This document shows positions 25,215 through 35,575 of a stretch of DNA of 64,000 nucleotides, one piece after another; within the stretch, counting starts at the first letter, position 1, and each line of letters begins with the position of its first letter. The notes beneath the pieces are model-generated. The model saw only the letters and a program-made list of their open reading frames with translations. It did no database searches and was not told the origin of the DNA. Position numbers and translations under genes: made by a program. Origin of the DNA: Frigoribacterium sp. JB110 (GTDB lineage Bacteria; Actinomycetota; Actinomycetes; Actinomycetales; Microbacteriaceae); assembly GCF_900163665.1 (NCBI RefSeq), contig NZ_FUIA01000019.1, positions 524,803 to 588,802 on the forward strand, read 5' to 3'.

Positions 25215-27986
25215 TCAGAGCCCGTCGGAGAGGACGCTCGCGACCTCGGCCCGCCTGGCGAGCCCGAGTTTGCGCAGCACGTTGGACACGTGGAAGCGTG
25301 CCGTCGCCTGCGAGATGAACAGCGTCTCGGCGATCTGAGCGTTCGAGCTGCCCTCGATGAGATGACGTGCCACCTCGCGCTCCCGTGCCGTGAGCGCCTC
25401 GATGAGCCGTTCTCGCTCTCTGCGGTCGCGATCCGTCACGCGCATCAGCCGATCCGAGGCCGACGGCAGGTACGCGTGCGCCTCGATGGCTTCCAGCAGG
25501 CCGACGGCACGACGGAGGGCGTCCTCCGCTGCGGCGTGATCGCCCTGCGCGTGCCGAAACTCTCCCAGGTCCGCCAGCGTGAGGGCGAGCACCAACGGGG
25601 AGAGCTCCTCGCTCTGCTCGGCGGCCTCCCGATACAGCCTGTCGGCCACATCCGCGTCGCTCCGGGCCTCGGCCAGACGCGCTTGCAGCCAAGCCAGCGT
25701 TCCCGTTGTCTCCTGCCACGTCGTGCCCCGCTGTTCTGCGAGGCGGTCGACCAGTTCTGCGGCCTCATCAGTGCGACCGAGGTCGATCAGCGCGTGCGCG
25801 CGGTAGGTGAGGAATCCTCGCTGCGTATTGCGGTACCGGCTCACGCGGTCCTCCGACGTCGCCGCGAGCACCCCGTGGCCGTCCCCCGCCGCGCGCGCCG
25901 CCTCGCACTCCACGACCGTGACGATGTCGCTGGCGTACACTTCCCAGCCCAGTTCGCCGAGTCGCCTCGCCTCTTCGAGCGGAGCGGCACCGCCATCGCG
26001 GCCCATCACCACCTGGATCCACGCGTGCAGCGCCGCGAACGTCATCCGGGTCTCGACATCGATGAAGTCGTAGGAGAGCTCACGCGCGAGATCCGTGATC
26101 GTCGCGGCCTCCGGAACTCGACCGAGCAGCATGAGTGTGTGTGCCCGCATGAACCGGATGCTGCCGGATGCCCACGGCGGCGTCGTCACCTTCTCGAGAA
26201 TGCCGACCCCCGTCTCGGCGATCGTGTGCGCGAGACGTACGTCGCCGATCGCGACGGCCGCGCCCGCGAGCGGCACGAGGGCGTCGATCTTCAGATCGGT
26301 GTCCGGCAGTGCGAACGCGCGCTCGACCAGCGTCGGGAGCACCTGCTCGACTTCCGAGTTCCGATAGTCGAGGTGGAGCGCGACGATGCCGTAGCCGTCC
26401 ATCACGGCCTCGTAGGCACGCGGCCCGACCATCCATGCCAAGCGCTGATCGGACAGCGCTGACGGATCCTCCGGGGCGTTCGCCCACAGACCTCGACAGA
26501 GAGCGGCGAGTTCAGTCGGAATGGCAGGATCGGGGCTGCGCATCACCATGATCATCGCGATAAAGCCGAGGAAGGCCTGGACTGTGGCGGTCTCAGGGTC
26601 TTCGGCTGGACGCATCAGCAGCTCCTGCAGCTTCGCCTGCGCGGCCTCCTGCTCGAAGCGGTACATCAGCAGCACGATCACGAGGCAGTCCCGCACGGCG
26701 CTCGGCGGCAGCGCCGCGATGTCGTCGAACAGGTCGAGCACGGCGAACCCTGTCTTGTGCCGCAGATTCAGCAGCCCGAGATCGGTGATCAGCCGTTCAC
26801 GCGCGGCGCCGGTCGCAATTGCGATGCTCGCTCTGAGGATCTCGTAGGTCGCGTCGAGATGGCCCTGCGCGAGCGTGCTGCGCACGTACTCGTCGACCCT
26901 GCGCTCCAGGTCCGGACTCCACTCGTTCGAACCGCGCAGTGCGTGCGTGATCGACGCGTACCCGTCCGTGACCTCCGCGAGAGCCCTGTTCACGCGCCTG
27001 GCACGCTCCGCGCTCATCACATCGCGTACGGCGCTGGCGACCAGCGCGTGCGCCGTGGCGACGGTTGTGCCGAAGCCTGATTCGGTGAGCGCGCCCGCTG
27101 CGATGGCCTCGTCGGCGTCGATCGGCTCGCCGAGTTCCTCGCCGACGAGTGTGAGCACGCGCGGCGAGATTTCGTGCGAGGCGACGCTCGCCACTTCGAC
27201 GGCGAGTCGGCCGGCTGGCGACAGCGTCGCGAAACCCGCGAGGAAGGGGCTCTCCGGGAGGGACGCCCGTCGGATCGGCAGGTTCCAGGTGAGGTGCAGG
27301 TCACGGATCTCCGACTGCGTCACCCCCGTGAACAGCGCCTCGATCCCGAGGAAGGAGCCTCCAGAGGCTTCGCGCAGCATTCGGGCGGTGCGCTGGGAGA
27401 TGCCTGCGCCGAATCGTTCCAGCGCAAGTGCCCGGATGTCGTCAGCAGTGAGCGGCTCGAGCCGCACATGCTGGTGCACAGTGCTCGCCCCGGCGTACTC
27501 CTGCAGATATCCGCCGAGAGTCTCCCGCTCACCGATGCTCCGTGTGGCGACCGTGAGGAAGACTCCGCGCCGCGCCACTCGGGGAATCACGAAGCGAAGC
27601 ACCTTGGCCGAGTCGTGGTCGATCCACTGTGCGTCGTCGATGAGCAGTGTGCGCACCTCCCCGCGCGGCGCGCCCACCAGCCCGTCGATCAGCCTTCTCG
27701 CAACCTCGAGCGTCTGGGCGCTGGCTGCGATCGTCGAGTCCTCGGTGATTCCGCTGCTGAGGAGTCGCTCCGCGAACGCATATGGGATGGTCTGCTCGAA
27801 CTCGTCGGCGGCGACGTAGTGGACGCGCTTGCTCTCGGACAGGCGAGCACCGAGATCGCGCAGGAGATGCGTCTTCCCCATGCCCGGCGCACCGCTGACG
27901 AGCAGGAGCATCCCACTGTGTTCTACCGCGCGTGCGGCCATCTCCGCGGCGCGCTCGCGCCGAATGCGTGCAGGGCTGTCGGTCAC
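25215..27986 (-). CDS. Large AAA/STAND-type LuxR transcriptional regulator (LAL)
   Basis: 923-residue regulator of the MalT/LAL class. The N-terminal ATPase has Walker A SGAPGMGKTH (31-40) and Walker B TLLIDDAQWID (about 114-124). A long helical, TPR-like middle follows, and a LuxR helix-turn-helix lies at about 862-915 (LTAREREVARHLIEGSSNAQIAE, split by eye; then ATARFHVSNVLRKLG). Such proteins sense a ligand or partner through the central repeats and activate transcription when ATP-bound. The gene faces the surface operon, so it is a candidate regulator of it, but target and ligand cannot be read from the sequence. Confidence 0.9.
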   Translation of the reverse strand: MTDSPARIRRERAAEMAARAVEHSGMLLLVSGAPGMGKTHLLRDLGARLSESKRVHYVAADEFEQTIPYAFAERLLSSGITEDSTIAASAQTLEVARRLIDGLVGAPRGEVRTLLIDDAQWIDHDSAKVLRFVIPRVARRGVFLTVATRSIGERETLGGYLQEYAGASTVHQHVRLEPLTADDIRALALERFGAGISQRTARMLREASGGSFLGIEALFTGVTQSEIRDLHLTWNLPIRRASLPESPFLAGFATLSPAGRLAVEVASVASHEISPRVLTLVGEELGEPIDADEAIAAGALTESGFGTTVATAHALVASAVRDVMSAERARRVNRALAEVTDGYASITHALRGSNEWSPDLERRVDEYVRSTLAQGHLDATYEILRASIAIATGAARERLITDLGLLNLRHKTGFAVLDLFDDIAALPPSAVRDCLVIVLLMYRFEQEAAQAKLQELLMRPAEDPETATVQAFLGFIAMIMVMRSPDPAIPTELAALCRGLWANAPEDPSALSDQRLAWMVGPRAYEAVMDGYGIVALHLDYRNSEVEQVLPTLVERAFALPDTDLKIDALVPLAGAAVAIGDVRLAHTIAETGVGILEKVTTPPWASGSIRFMRAHTLMLLGRVPEAATITDLARELSYDFIDVETRMTFAALHAWIQVVMGRDGGAAPLEEARRLGELGWEVYASDIVTVVECEAARAAGDGHGVLAATSEDRVSRYRNTQRGFLTYRAHALIDLGRTDEAAELVDRLAEQRGTTWQETTGTLAWLQARLAEARSDADVADRLYREAAEQSEELSPLVLALTLADLGEFRHAQGDHAAAEDALRRAVGLLEAIEAHAYLPSASDRLMRVTDRDRRERERLIEALTAREREVARHLIEGSSNAQIAETLFISQATARFHVSNVLRKLGLARRAEVASVLSDGL

Positions 27987-28236
27987 GGCTCACGTCCTTC
28001 GTCGGGAAGGGAGCGTCCGCCTCGACACCGTGGACCTCGTCGGCACTCACCGCTGGTGAACCGCGCTGCGCTCCGGGATCGGGGACGACTCCGAGTCCCC
28101 ACGTTACTCACACCGGAACCCGTATACCAGGCCTTTCGGAGAATTTGTCCACTTCTCCCCGGGCACCTCAAAAGATCGCGAAGCGACATCGACGGTCTGC
28201 GAGTTGCACATCCCATGGCTGACCGTCAGCCTCGAC

Positions 28237-28279
28237 GAGAACGGCCCGCGGACCCCTGAGGGATCCGCGGGCCGTTCTC
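28237..28279 (-). terminator. Terminator hairpin after the BCCT transporter gene
   Basis: Arms of 16-19 bp beginning GAGAACGGCCCGCGGA and closing TCCGCGGGCCGTTCTC with a short loop, 14 bases downstream of the transporter stop. The rest of the 307-bp gap (27987-28293) lies upstream of the LAL regulator and presumably holds its promoter; no distinct motif was seen. Confidence 0.7.
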
Positions 28280-28293
28280 GCGTGCTGTGACGC

Positions 28294-30204
28294 CTACCGT
28301 TCGCCGCGGGGGCGCGGCTGCGCCGGCTTCTCCCCCGTGCCCGGCCGCCGGAGGCCTCGAGTGCGGGACAACCGGTAGTCGATCCGGTCATCGACGTACT
28401 CGCGCACGGCGGGATCGTCGGTCAGCGACTGTCCGATCTCCTCGGTGAGGTGCTCGGAGATGCGCTCGAGACGCTCGACGCTCTCGATGTGCTGCTGCTG
28501 CACGTACTCGTAGCGGAACGCTCTGACGGTGGCGATGCACATCAGGATCAGGATGATACTGAACGGCACCGCGGTGATCAGCGACCCGGTCTGCAGGGTC
28601 GAGAGCCCGCCGGCGATCATCAGCGCGATCGCGAGCGCACCCTCCAGGAACGCCCACAGCACACGCGACCACACCGGCGGGTTCGGGTGCCCGCCGGAAG
28701 CGAGCATGTCGACCACGAGCGATCCGGAGTCCGACGAGGTGATGAAGAACAGCGCCACGATGATGATCGTCATGACCGAGAGGATCTGACCGAGTGGCAG
28801 ATCGCCGAGCACGGCGAACAGCGAGCCTTCCGGCTCCACCTCGCCGGATTCCGCGTCGACCAGGCTGTCACCCTCGGCACCGAAGAATTCGCGGAACAGG
28901 CCGGAGCCGCCCATCACAGCGAACCAGATGAATCCGACGACGGTCGGCACGAGCAGAACACCCGCGATGAACTGGCGCACGGTGCGTCCGCGCGAGATGC
29001 GCGCGATGAAGACGCCGACGAAGGGCGCCCAGGCGATCCACCAACCCCAGTAGAAGATCGTGTTGCCGGCGAGCCAGTCGATCGCCTCGTCACCCTGGAA
29101 GGCTCCGACGTCGACGGTCATCTGCATGATGTTCGCGAAGTACGCGCCGAGCGACTGCACGAAGGTATCGAAGATGAACAGCGTCGGGCCGAGCACCAGC
29201 ATCGTCACGAGAAGGATGCCCGCGAGCGAGATGTTGATGTTCGACAGCCATTTGATGCCCGCGCCGACACCGCTGACCACGGAGAACGTCGCGAGGAAGG
29301 TGATCACGACGATGAGGATGACCAGCAGTGTGGTGTCGAAGCCGCCGATGATGCCGACTTCCCGCATGCCCGTCGCGATCTGCTGCACGCCGAGTCCGAG
29401 CGAGGTGGCGACTCCGAAGACCGTGCCGAAGATGGCCAGCACGTCGATGACGTCGCCGACCCAGCCCTTCACCCGCTCGCCGAAGAGCGGCTCGAGCGCC
29501 CACCGGATGGAGACGGGCCGGCCGCGGCGGTGGATCGCGAACGCGAGCGCGAGACCGATCACGGCGTAGATCGCCCACGGGTGCAGCCCCCAGTGCATGA
29601 AGGTCTGCGCCATCGCCAGGGGCGCCCCCTCGGGGCCGGTCATATCGACACCGGGCTTCGGGTCGACCGTGGCGAACTTGACCGGCTCGCCGACGCCGTA
29701 GAAGATCAGCCCGATCCCCATTCCGGCGGAGAACAGCATCGTGAACCACGACATCACGCTGAACTCCGGTTTGTCCTGCTCACGGCCGAGCTTGATGCTG
29801 CCGTACTTCGAGAGGGCGATGACGACGGCGAACACGATGAACGCGCCGACCACGAGCATGTAGAACCAGCTCAGGTCTGCGACGATCCAGCCCTGGACCG
29901 CGCTGAACACGTCGGCTGATCCCTGTGGCCAGACGATGGCGACGACCGTGACGGCGACGATCACGATGATCGACGGCCAGAACACGCGCGGCGCGATGAG
30001 CCCCTTGCCGATCTTCACGCCCTGCCGTCTGAGCTTCTCGGTGATCTCGTCGTCGGTGTCCTCTTCGGCGATGTAGTGCTCTTTCGGCACCATATCGATG
30101 GCCGGGTTCTCTTCGAACTCCGCACCGCTGATCGGATTGACGTGCGTGGCGAGTTCGTCGCCGTACTCGTCCGTACTGTCGTTCTCCCCCGTTGCGGAAC
30201 TCAC
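28294..30204 (-). CDS. BCCT family betaine/choline/carnitine transporter
   Basis: 636-residue secondary transporter with 12 predicted helices, taking up compatible solutes such as glycine betaine or choline, usually against osmotic stress. Family marks are MSWFTMLFSAGMGIGLIFYG, the HWGLHPWAIYA helix, and the signature region FYWGWWIAWAPFVGVFIARI. Both termini are longer than the BCCT core: about 65 hydrophilic residues at the N-terminus, and a charged C-terminal tail (about 60 residues), which in BetP-like proteins serves osmosensing. Start GTG 30204 (VSSATGEND) with AGAGGAAGC upstream is preferred to the upstream ATG at 30360. Confidence 0.94.
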   Translation of the reverse strand: MSSATGENDSTDEYGDELATHVNPISGAEFEENPAIDMVPKEHYIAEEDTDDEITEKLRRQGVKIGKGLIAPRVFWPSIIVIVAVTVVAIVWPQGSADVFSAVQGWIVADLSWFYMLVVGAFIVFAVVIALSKYGSIKLGREQDKPEFSVMSWFTMLFSAGMGIGLIFYGVGEPVKFATVDPKPGVDMTGPEGAPLAMAQTFMHWGLHPWAIYAVIGLALAFAIHRRGRPVSIRWALEPLFGERVKGWVGDVIDVLAIFGTVFGVATSLGLGVQQIATGMREVGIIGGFDTTLLVILIVVITFLATFSVVSGVGAGIKWLSNINISLAGILLVTMLVLGPTLFIFDTFVQSLGAYFANIMQMTVDVGAFQGDEAIDWLAGNTIFYWGWWIAWAPFVGVFIARISRGRTVRQFIAGVLLVPTVVGFIWFAVMGGSGLFREFFGAEGDSLVDAESGEVEPEGSLFAVLGDLPLGQILSVMTIIIVALFFITSSDSGSLVVDMLASGGHPNPPVWSRVLWAFLEGALAIALMIAGGLSTLQTGSLITAVPFSIILILMCIATVRAFRYEYVQQQHIESVERLERISEHLTEEIGQSLTDDPAVREYVDDRIDYRLSRTRGLRRPGTGEKPAQPRPRGER

Positions 30205-30281
30205 ACTGCTTCCTCTCGTCGTTGGGCGACCGGGCGCAGTACCACGCCCCGGTACGGGCGCGGCAAGTGCGACCGGGCGTT

Positions 30282-30305
30282 CAGCCGCAACATAACATGC
30301 GGCTG
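30282..30305. promoter_or_regulatory. Inverted repeat between the BCCT gene and ilvD, possible operator
   Basis: Perfect 8-bp arms CAGCCGCA and TGCGGCTG separated by an 8-base AT-rich spacer (ACATAACA), 78 bp upstream of the transporter start in the 313-bp divergent region. The spacing fits a dimeric regulator. No other feature was recognised in this region. Confidence 0.35.
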
Positions 30306-30517
30306 CCGGCGCGTCTCGCGTCGACGCTTGAGCCTGTTCGAATCCGCTGCGCGAGCGCACGATCCCGAAAAGGCACTCGCGTCAGTGTAGTAGAGGGGGC
30401 GGCGGCGTGCCGGGTCAGCGCGTCTCCGGCCCCGTGATCCGCTGCGGGGAAGCGCGCTCTCTGACCGAAACAATCACCGTTCCGCGCTGCTCCCCATGCC
30501 GCCCTAGACTCGTGGAC

Positions 30518-32257
30518 ATGAGTGAGAGTAAAGGTGCTCCGGCAGACTCGACGACCAGCACCAGCGGCGTGCCCGACATCAAACCGCGCTCGCGCGACGT
30601 CACGGACGGGATCGAGCGGACCGCGGCGCGCGGGATGCTCCGAGCCGTCGGCATGGGCGACGACGACTGGGACAAGCCGCAGATCGGCGTCGGCTCGTCG
30701 TGGAACGAGATCACGCCGTGCAACCTGTCGCTGGACCGTCTTGCCCAGGGCGTCAAGGAGGGCGTGCATGAGGCGAGCGGCTACCCGTTGCAGTTCGGCA
30801 CGATCTCTGTGTCCGACGGCATCTCGATGGGGCACGAGGGCATGCACTTCTCACTGGTCTCACGCGAGGTGATCACCGACTCCGTGGAGACCGTGATGAG
30901 CGCCGAGCGCATGGACGGTTCCGTGCTGCTGGCCGGCTGTGACAAGTCGATCCCCGGCATGCTGATGGCGGCCGCCAGGCTCGACCTGGCGAACGTGTTC
31001 CTGTACAACGGCTCGATCATGCCCGGATACGCCAAGATGTCCGACGGCACCGAGCGCGAAGTCACCATCATCGACGCCTTCGAGGCCGTCGGCGCCTGCC
31101 GCGCCGGCCGCATGTCGATGGAGGACCTGACCAGCATCGAGAAGGCCATCTGCCCTGGCGAAGGCGCCTGCGGCGGCATGTACACGGCCAACACCATGGC
31201 CTCCGCCGCCGAGGCCATGGGCATGTCGCTGCCGGGCTCAGCCGCCCCGCCGGCGATCCACAAGGCCCGCGACGAGTTCGCCGTCGAATCGGGCAAGGCG
31301 GTTGTCGGAATGCTCCGCCGCGGTCACACGGCCCGCGACATCATGACGAAGGAAGCCTTCGAGAACGCCATCGCCGTTGTGATGGCGTTCGGCGGCTCCA
31401 CCAACGCTGTCCTGCACCTGATGGCGATCGCCCACGAAGCCGAGGTCGACCTGCAGCTGGCCGACTTCGACCGAATCGGCAACAAGGTGCCGCATCTGGG
31501 CGACCTCAAGCCGTTCGGCCGGTATGTGATGAACGACGTGTTCAAGATCGGCGGGGTGCCGGTCGTGATGAAGGCGCTGCTGGATGCCGGACTGCTGCAC
31601 GGCGACTGCCTCACCGTCACCGGGAAGACCGTCGCCGAGAACCTGGCGGACGTCCGCCCGCCGGATCCCGACGGCAAGATCCTGCACGCTGTGAACAACC
31701 CGATCCACCCCACCGGTGGAATCACGATCCTGCACGGTTCGCTCGCTCCAGGCGGCGCCGTCGTCAAGACCGCCGGCTTCGACTCGGCGGTCTTCGAGGG
31801 CACCGCCCGCGTGTTCGATCAGGAGCAGCCGGCCATGGCCGCCGTGCTGGACGGCGAGATCAACGCCGGCGACGTCATCGTCATCCGGTACGAAGGTCCC
31901 AAGGGCGGGCCGGGCATGCGCGAGATGCTGGCCATCACGGGCGCCATCAAGGGCGCAGGCCTCGGTGCCGACGTGCTGCTGCTCACCGATGGACGCTTCT
32001 CCGGCGGCACGACGGGCCTGTGCATCGGGCACGTGGCGCCGGAAGCCGTCGACGGCGGGCCCATCGCCTTCGTCCGCGACGGAGACATCATCCGTGTCGA
32101 CGTGGAGAATCGGACCCTCGACCTGCAGGTCGACGAAGCCGAACTCGTCGCTCGCGCCGAGGGCTGGGAGCCGCTGCCACCGCGCTACACCAGGGGCGTG
32201 CTGGCGAAGTACCGCAAGCTCGTGCAGTCGGCGTCCGTCGGCGCCGTCTGCGGCTGA
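30518..32257 (+). CDS. ilvD: Dihydroxy-acid dehydratase
   Basis: 579-residue iron-sulphur enzyme of branched-chain amino acid and pantothenate synthesis. It converts dihydroxy-isovalerate or dihydroxy-methylvalerate to the 2-keto acid. The three cluster Cys are present: [21 protein letters not shown] and [12 protein letters not shown]. The C-terminal barrel includes [19 protein letters not shown] with the active-site Ser. Start ATG 30518 ([10 protein letters not shown]) follows a non-coding-looking upstream frame. Other ilv genes are not adjacent, and I saw no leader peptide with Ile/Val/Leu codons upstream. Confidence 0.97.
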   Translation: MSESKGAPADSTTSTSGVPDIKPRSRDVTDGIERTAARGMLRAVGMGDDDWDKPQIGVGSSWNEITPCNLSLDRLAQGVKEGVHEASGYPLQFGTISVSDGISMGHEGMHFSLVSREVITDSVETVMSAERMDGSVLLAGCDKSIPGMLMAAARLDLANVFLYNGSIMPGYAKMSDGTEREVTIIDAFEAVGACRAGRMSMEDLTSIEKAICPGEGACGGMYTANTMASAAEAMGMSLPGSAAPPAIHKARDEFAVESGKAVVGMLRRGHTARDIMTKEAFENAIAVVMAFGGSTNAVLHLMAIAHEAEVDLQLADFDRIGNKVPHLGDLKPFGRYVMNDVFKIGGVPVVMKALLDAGLLHGDCLTVTGKTVAENLADVRPPDPDGKILHAVNNPIHPTGGITILHGSLAPGGAVVKTAGFDSAVFEGTARVFDQEQPAMAAVLDGEINAGDVIVIRYEGPKGGPGMREMLAITGAIKGAGLGADVLLLTDGRFSGGTTGLCIGHVAPEAVDGGPIAFVRDGDIIRVDVENRTLDLQVDEAELVARAEGWEPLPPRYTRGVLAKYRKLVQSASVGAVCG

Positions 32258-32323
32258 CGCCGCACCGCCCGGGCGGGCACGAGCCCGTCGCACGTGCCCT
32301 TCCTGAGCTCGTCCGACGTCATC

Positions 32324-33256
32324 TCACGAACGGTCACCGTTCGAGGCGGCAAGCACCACTTCGGCGACGCGTGCGACGATCTCGTCCTCGTAGGCGGCAT
32401 CCGGGTCGTTCTTCTCCGTCAGGATCGTCACGATGATCGGATCACGTCCAGGGGCAGTGACGACGGCGATGTCGTTTCGCATCGCGCCTGCGCCGCCGGA
32501 CTTGTCCGCCACGGCCCAGTCCGCCGGCGCCCCGGCACGGATGAGTGCGTCTCCTGTGGCGTTCCCGCTCATCCACTCGAGCAGCGTGGCGCGATCGGCC
32601 GGTTCGAGATGCTCCGGCCGCAGCAGTGCGGACAGATCCGCGGTGAAGGCAGCGGGAGTGGTCGTGTTGCCCGTGTCCCCGGGAACAACCTCGTTGAGCT
32701 CGGGTTCGACGTCCGACACATCGGTGGTGCTGTCGCCGAGGCGCTTTAACCCTGCCTGCATTCCCTCGACACCCCCGATGCGGTCGAGGATGAGGTTCGT
32801 CGCCGCGTTGTCGCTGTCGCGCAGGGCGGCCTCGGCGAGCTGCGCCAGCGTGAGCCCGTCCGCCACGTGCTCAGCCGTGATCGGCGAGTATCCGGCGTCT
32901 GCCACGGTCTCCTCGGTCCAGGTGACGAGTTCGTCGCGCTGTTCAGGCGCCACCTGGCGGAGCATCTCGGCGACGGCGAAGACCTTGAGAGTGGAGGCGA
33001 AGCCGAAGCGCTCCTCCGACCGGTAGTCGATCGTCGCACCGGTTCCGGTGTCGAGCACGCTCACACCCACACGGGCGTGGAACTCCTCCTCGATCGGCGC
33101 GAGCTCCTCATCGACCACGATCACCTGTGGCGGCGCGCTCTCCTGAGACGGACTCGACGTCGGTGCCGGAGCGTCAGGGACGGATGCGCCGCAGCCTGCG
33201 AGAAACGGAAGTGCGACGGCCGACACGAGCAGGAGAAGGCGAGTTCGAGAGCGCAT
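32324..33256 (-). CDS. Class A beta-lactamase, lipoprotein type
   Basis: 310-residue serine beta-lactamase. The N-terminus RLLLLVSAVALPFLAGC is a lipoprotein signal with Cys22 as acylation site, so the mature enzyme is membrane-anchored. Active-site motifs are intact: S88-T-L-K91 (SxxK), SDN at 148-150, the omega-loop EPELN with E184 as general base, and KSGG in place of KTG. It would hydrolyse penicillins and perhaps cephalosporins; spectrum cannot be predicted by eye. The start ATG 33256 follows a GAAGGAAAGG stretch. No regulator of the BlaI/BlaR type is nearby, so expression is probably constitutive. Confidence 0.94.
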   Translation of the reverse strand: MRSRTRLLLLVSAVALPFLAGCGASVPDAPAPTSSPSQESAPPQVIVVDEELAPIEEEFHARVGVSVLDTGTGATIDYRSEERFGFASTLKVFAVAEMLRQVAPEQRDELVTWTEETVADAGYSPITAEHVADGLTLAQLAEAALRDSDNAATNLILDRIGGVEGMQAGLKRLGDSTTDVSDVEPELNEVVPGDTGNTTTPAAFTADLSALLRPEHLEPADRATLLEWMSGNATGDALIRAGAPADWAVADKSGGAGAMRNDIAVVTAPGRDPIIVTILTEKNDPDAAYEDEIVARVAEVVLAASNGDRS

Positions 33257-33358
33257 GAGTTCGTGCCTTTCCTTCGAGACCAGCTCAGTTCGGCGATGAA
33301 CGGTGCGCCCGCCGCGACGTCCGAGGGATCTTCGGCACGCGCTGCGCACGACCGCGGT

Positions 33359-33772
33359 TCAGCTCGCGCGGCGCAGTGCGACCACGGGGATGACGCGGCT
33401 CGTCTTGCGCTGGTACGCGGCGAAGCCGTCGCTGAACGCTTCGAACCGGCGCCACGCGCTGTCGCGCTCCTCGCCGGTGAGCACCTCGGCGGTGACGCGC
33501 ACCGTGCCCTCATCCGGGTCCTCGATCTCGACCTCGGGATGGGCGATGAGGTTGTGGAACCAGGCCGGGTGCTCCGGAGCGCCGCCCTTGGAAGCGGCGA
33601 TCAGCCACACCCCCTTCTCGGGGCGCATGGCCGCGAGAGGACTCACGCGCTTCGTTGCGCTCTTCGCTCCGAGGTGGTGCAGCAGCACGAGGCCGCGCCC
33701 GAATCCCATGGTCTGCACCGTGCCTTCGTTCGCACGGAACTCGTCGATGATGCTCTGGTTCCAGTCCGCCAC
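33359..33772 (-). CDS. Deazaflavin (F420)-dependent nitroreductase family protein
   Basis: 137-residue split-beta-barrel protein of the DDN/FDOR-B type. Features: the N-terminal DWNQSIIDEFRANEG, GFGRGLVLLHHLGAKS, the conserved segment RVSPLAAMRPEKGVWLIAASKGGAPEHPAWFHN (read in parts), where SKGG-APEHP-W is the family hallmark, and HPEVEIE. Related mycobacterial proteins reduce nitroimidazoles or quinones with F420H2. Whether this organism makes F420 cannot be told from the window. It lies 102 bp upstream of the beta-lactamase on the same strand. Confidence 0.88.
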   Translation of the reverse strand: MADWNQSIIDEFRANEGTVQTMGFGRGLVLLHHLGAKSATKRVSPLAAMRPEKGVWLIAASKGGAPEHPAWFHNLIAHPEVEIEDPDEGTVRVTAEVLTGEERDSAWRRFEAFSDGFAAYQRKTSRVIPVVALRRAS

Positions 33773-33954
33773 GGGTTCATCCTGCCACCGGTGCCGGTGG
33801 TGGTGGGCCGCCGGGCTCTCCTGCAGGGGTCGCGGCCGTGTGAGGTCTGATCACGCTCACGTCATGACGATGGAGGTGTCCGTGCAGGGCGGCGCACGAG
33901 CCGCCCTGCACTCGACGAACTGACCGAGACGCGGCACAGAAAGCGTCGCCGACG

Positions 33955-34521
33955 TCAGCGGATTCTCACGCCGTCGGTCAGGTGGGAGATGAGACGCCGC
34001 GCCTGCGGGAGAGCGGTGCCTTCTCGTGCGGCGATGCTCACGGCGCCGAGTGCGACCAGGATGAGCACGATGTCGTCAGGACCGAAGTCCGGTCGAACGG
34101 TCCCATCCTCCCGGAGCCGTCGGGCGAGGGTGCCGAGATCCGCCATCGCGCGGGTGCGGAACTGTTCGTAGATCGGAATCGAGCTTCGGCGATCCGCTAT
34201 CGCCTGCGCGAGGCCCGGACTCTCGATCTCGAGCATCACGACCGCTTCGAGTGAGCGGATGAACCCGCGCCACGGATCGGCGTCCGATACCGTGTCGTCG
34301 AGGATGGCGATGCGGTGCCGGATCTGCTCGCCGAACGTCGCCGCCAGCAGATCCTCCCGGGTCGGGAAGTGGCGGTAGAGCGTCGCGGTTCCCAGACCGG
34401 CGATCCGCGCGATCGTCGAGACCGGCACGTCCGCACCGTGCTCGGCGATGGCCTGACGAGCGGCGTCCAGAATCCCCGTCCGGTTGCGCGTGGCATCCTT
34501 GCGGTTCGACCGTCCGGTCAT
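33955..34521 (-). CDS. TetR family transcriptional regulator
   Basis: 188-residue repressor. The N-terminal helix-turn-helix covers about residues 12-55: GILDAARQAIAEHG, VSTIARIAGLGTATLYRHF, PTREDLLAA. The C-terminal ligand domain includes RSLEAVVMLEIESPGLAQA. The sequence resembles regulators that control a divergent dehydrogenase or transporter. Start ATG 34521 (MTGRSNRKDA) is chosen over the upstream ATG at 34602, which would overlap the operator region. It diverges from the oxidoreductase at 34615 across 93 bp and probably represses that gene and itself. Confidence 0.92.
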   Translation of the reverse strand: MTGRSNRKDATRNRTGILDAARQAIAEHGADVPVSTIARIAGLGTATLYRHFPTREDLLAATFGEQIRHRIAILDDTVSDADPWRGFIRSLEAVVMLEIESPGLAQAIADRRSSIPIYEQFRTRAMADLGTLARRLREDGTVRPDFGPDDIVLILVALGAVSIAAREGTALPQARRLISHLTDGVRIR

Positions 34522-34543
34522 CGTCTTCCCAATCCGAGAGATC

Positions 34544-34569
34544 GTCGAACCGGTCTGTCTCGCTTCGAC
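34544..34569. promoter_or_regulatory. Candidate TetR operator
   Basis: Inverted repeat GTCGAA and TTCGAC with a 14-base spacer in the 93-bp divergent region between the TetR gene and the oxidoreductase. The geometry is plausible for a TetR dimer, but the arms are short. Confidence 0.3.
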
Positions 34570-34614
34570 CCGATGCGGCCAGCGGCGCCCGTTCTGCTCC
34601 ATAGCCTAAGCACC

Positions 34615-35517
34615 ATGGGCAAGATGACGCTGGCGGCGATGTTCGACGGATACGGCGCACCCGAAGTGCTGCGCGTGGCGCGCGTCGACCGTCCGGAGCC
34701 CGGACCGACCGACGTGCTGGTTCGGGTCGAGGCTTCCTCTGTCAACGGCGGCGAAGTCATCGCGCGCCAGGGGAAGCTGCGGCTGCTCACCGGCAGGAAG
34801 TTCCCGCAGCGCGTCGGCATCGACTTGGTCGGCGAGATCACCGAGGTCGGAGCGGGCGTCACCGATCTCGCGATCGGCGACCGCGTCTGGGGTGCCGTGG
34901 ACGAACGCGGCAGTCGTGGCGCCGCCGCCGAGTACGTGCTCGCACCCGCAGCGAACGTCTCGATCGCGCCGCCATCGCTCACCTCCGTCGAGGCTGCGTC
35001 GCTCCTCTCCGGCGGCAACACGTCTCTCGTGGCCCTGCGGGAGACTGTTCGACTGCAGCCAGGGGAGCGCCTGCTCGTGCGCGGAGCCGCCGGCGGCGTG
35101 GGCGCGGTGGGCGTGCAGATCGGCAGAATGCTCGGCGTGCACGTCACTGCGCTCGCAAGTCCGGCCACCTTCGACTTCGTACGAGGACTGGGCGCGGACG
35201 AGGTCATCGATTACCACACGCCCGCGGACGAACTGGGCAGGTTCGACGTCATCTTCGACACTCGGGGCACAGACCTCCGAGCGTTCCGGCGACGGCTGGC
35301 GCCTGGTGGACGCATGGTCACGATCGCCTTCGACATCGACCGGATCGCGCGCAGCCTCGGCTACATCCTCCTCTCGGGCGTCCACGGCTCGCGTCGCGTC
35401 CGATTGTTCTTCGGCCATCCCCGACGGGAGCTGTTCGCCGAGCTCGCCGACACCGCCGAGCGAGGGGATCTGCGTCCGATCGTCGACGAGGTGTACCCTC
35501 TGAGCCGGATCGGCTAG
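34615..35517 (+). pseudogene. Zinc-independent quinone oxidoreductase-like MDR protein with premature stop
   Basis: 300-residue medium-chain dehydrogenase/reductase. The N-terminal GroES-like domain (VLVRVEASSVNGGEV, IGDRVWGAV) and the NADPH loop GAAGGVGAVGVQIGRML are intact; zinc ligands are absent, as in quinone reductases. The normal ending is cut: the frame stops at TAG 35515-35517 after PLSRIG, but the same frame continues as AHARLERGGVRGKVVLDL to TGA 35598, which is the conserved MDR C-terminus. A single GAG-to-TAG change would explain this. The missing residues form the last strand, so the product may be unstable. The start could also be ATG 34624. Confidence 0.8.
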
Positions 35518-35575
35518 GCGCACGCCCGGCTCGAACGCGGCGGCGTCAGAGGGAAGGTCGTCCTCGACCTCCACG

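Noticed and set aside
30205..30517. Branched-chain amino acid attenuator before ilvD
   Set aside because: No short leader ORF with Ile/Val/Leu codons and no terminator-antiterminator pair was found.
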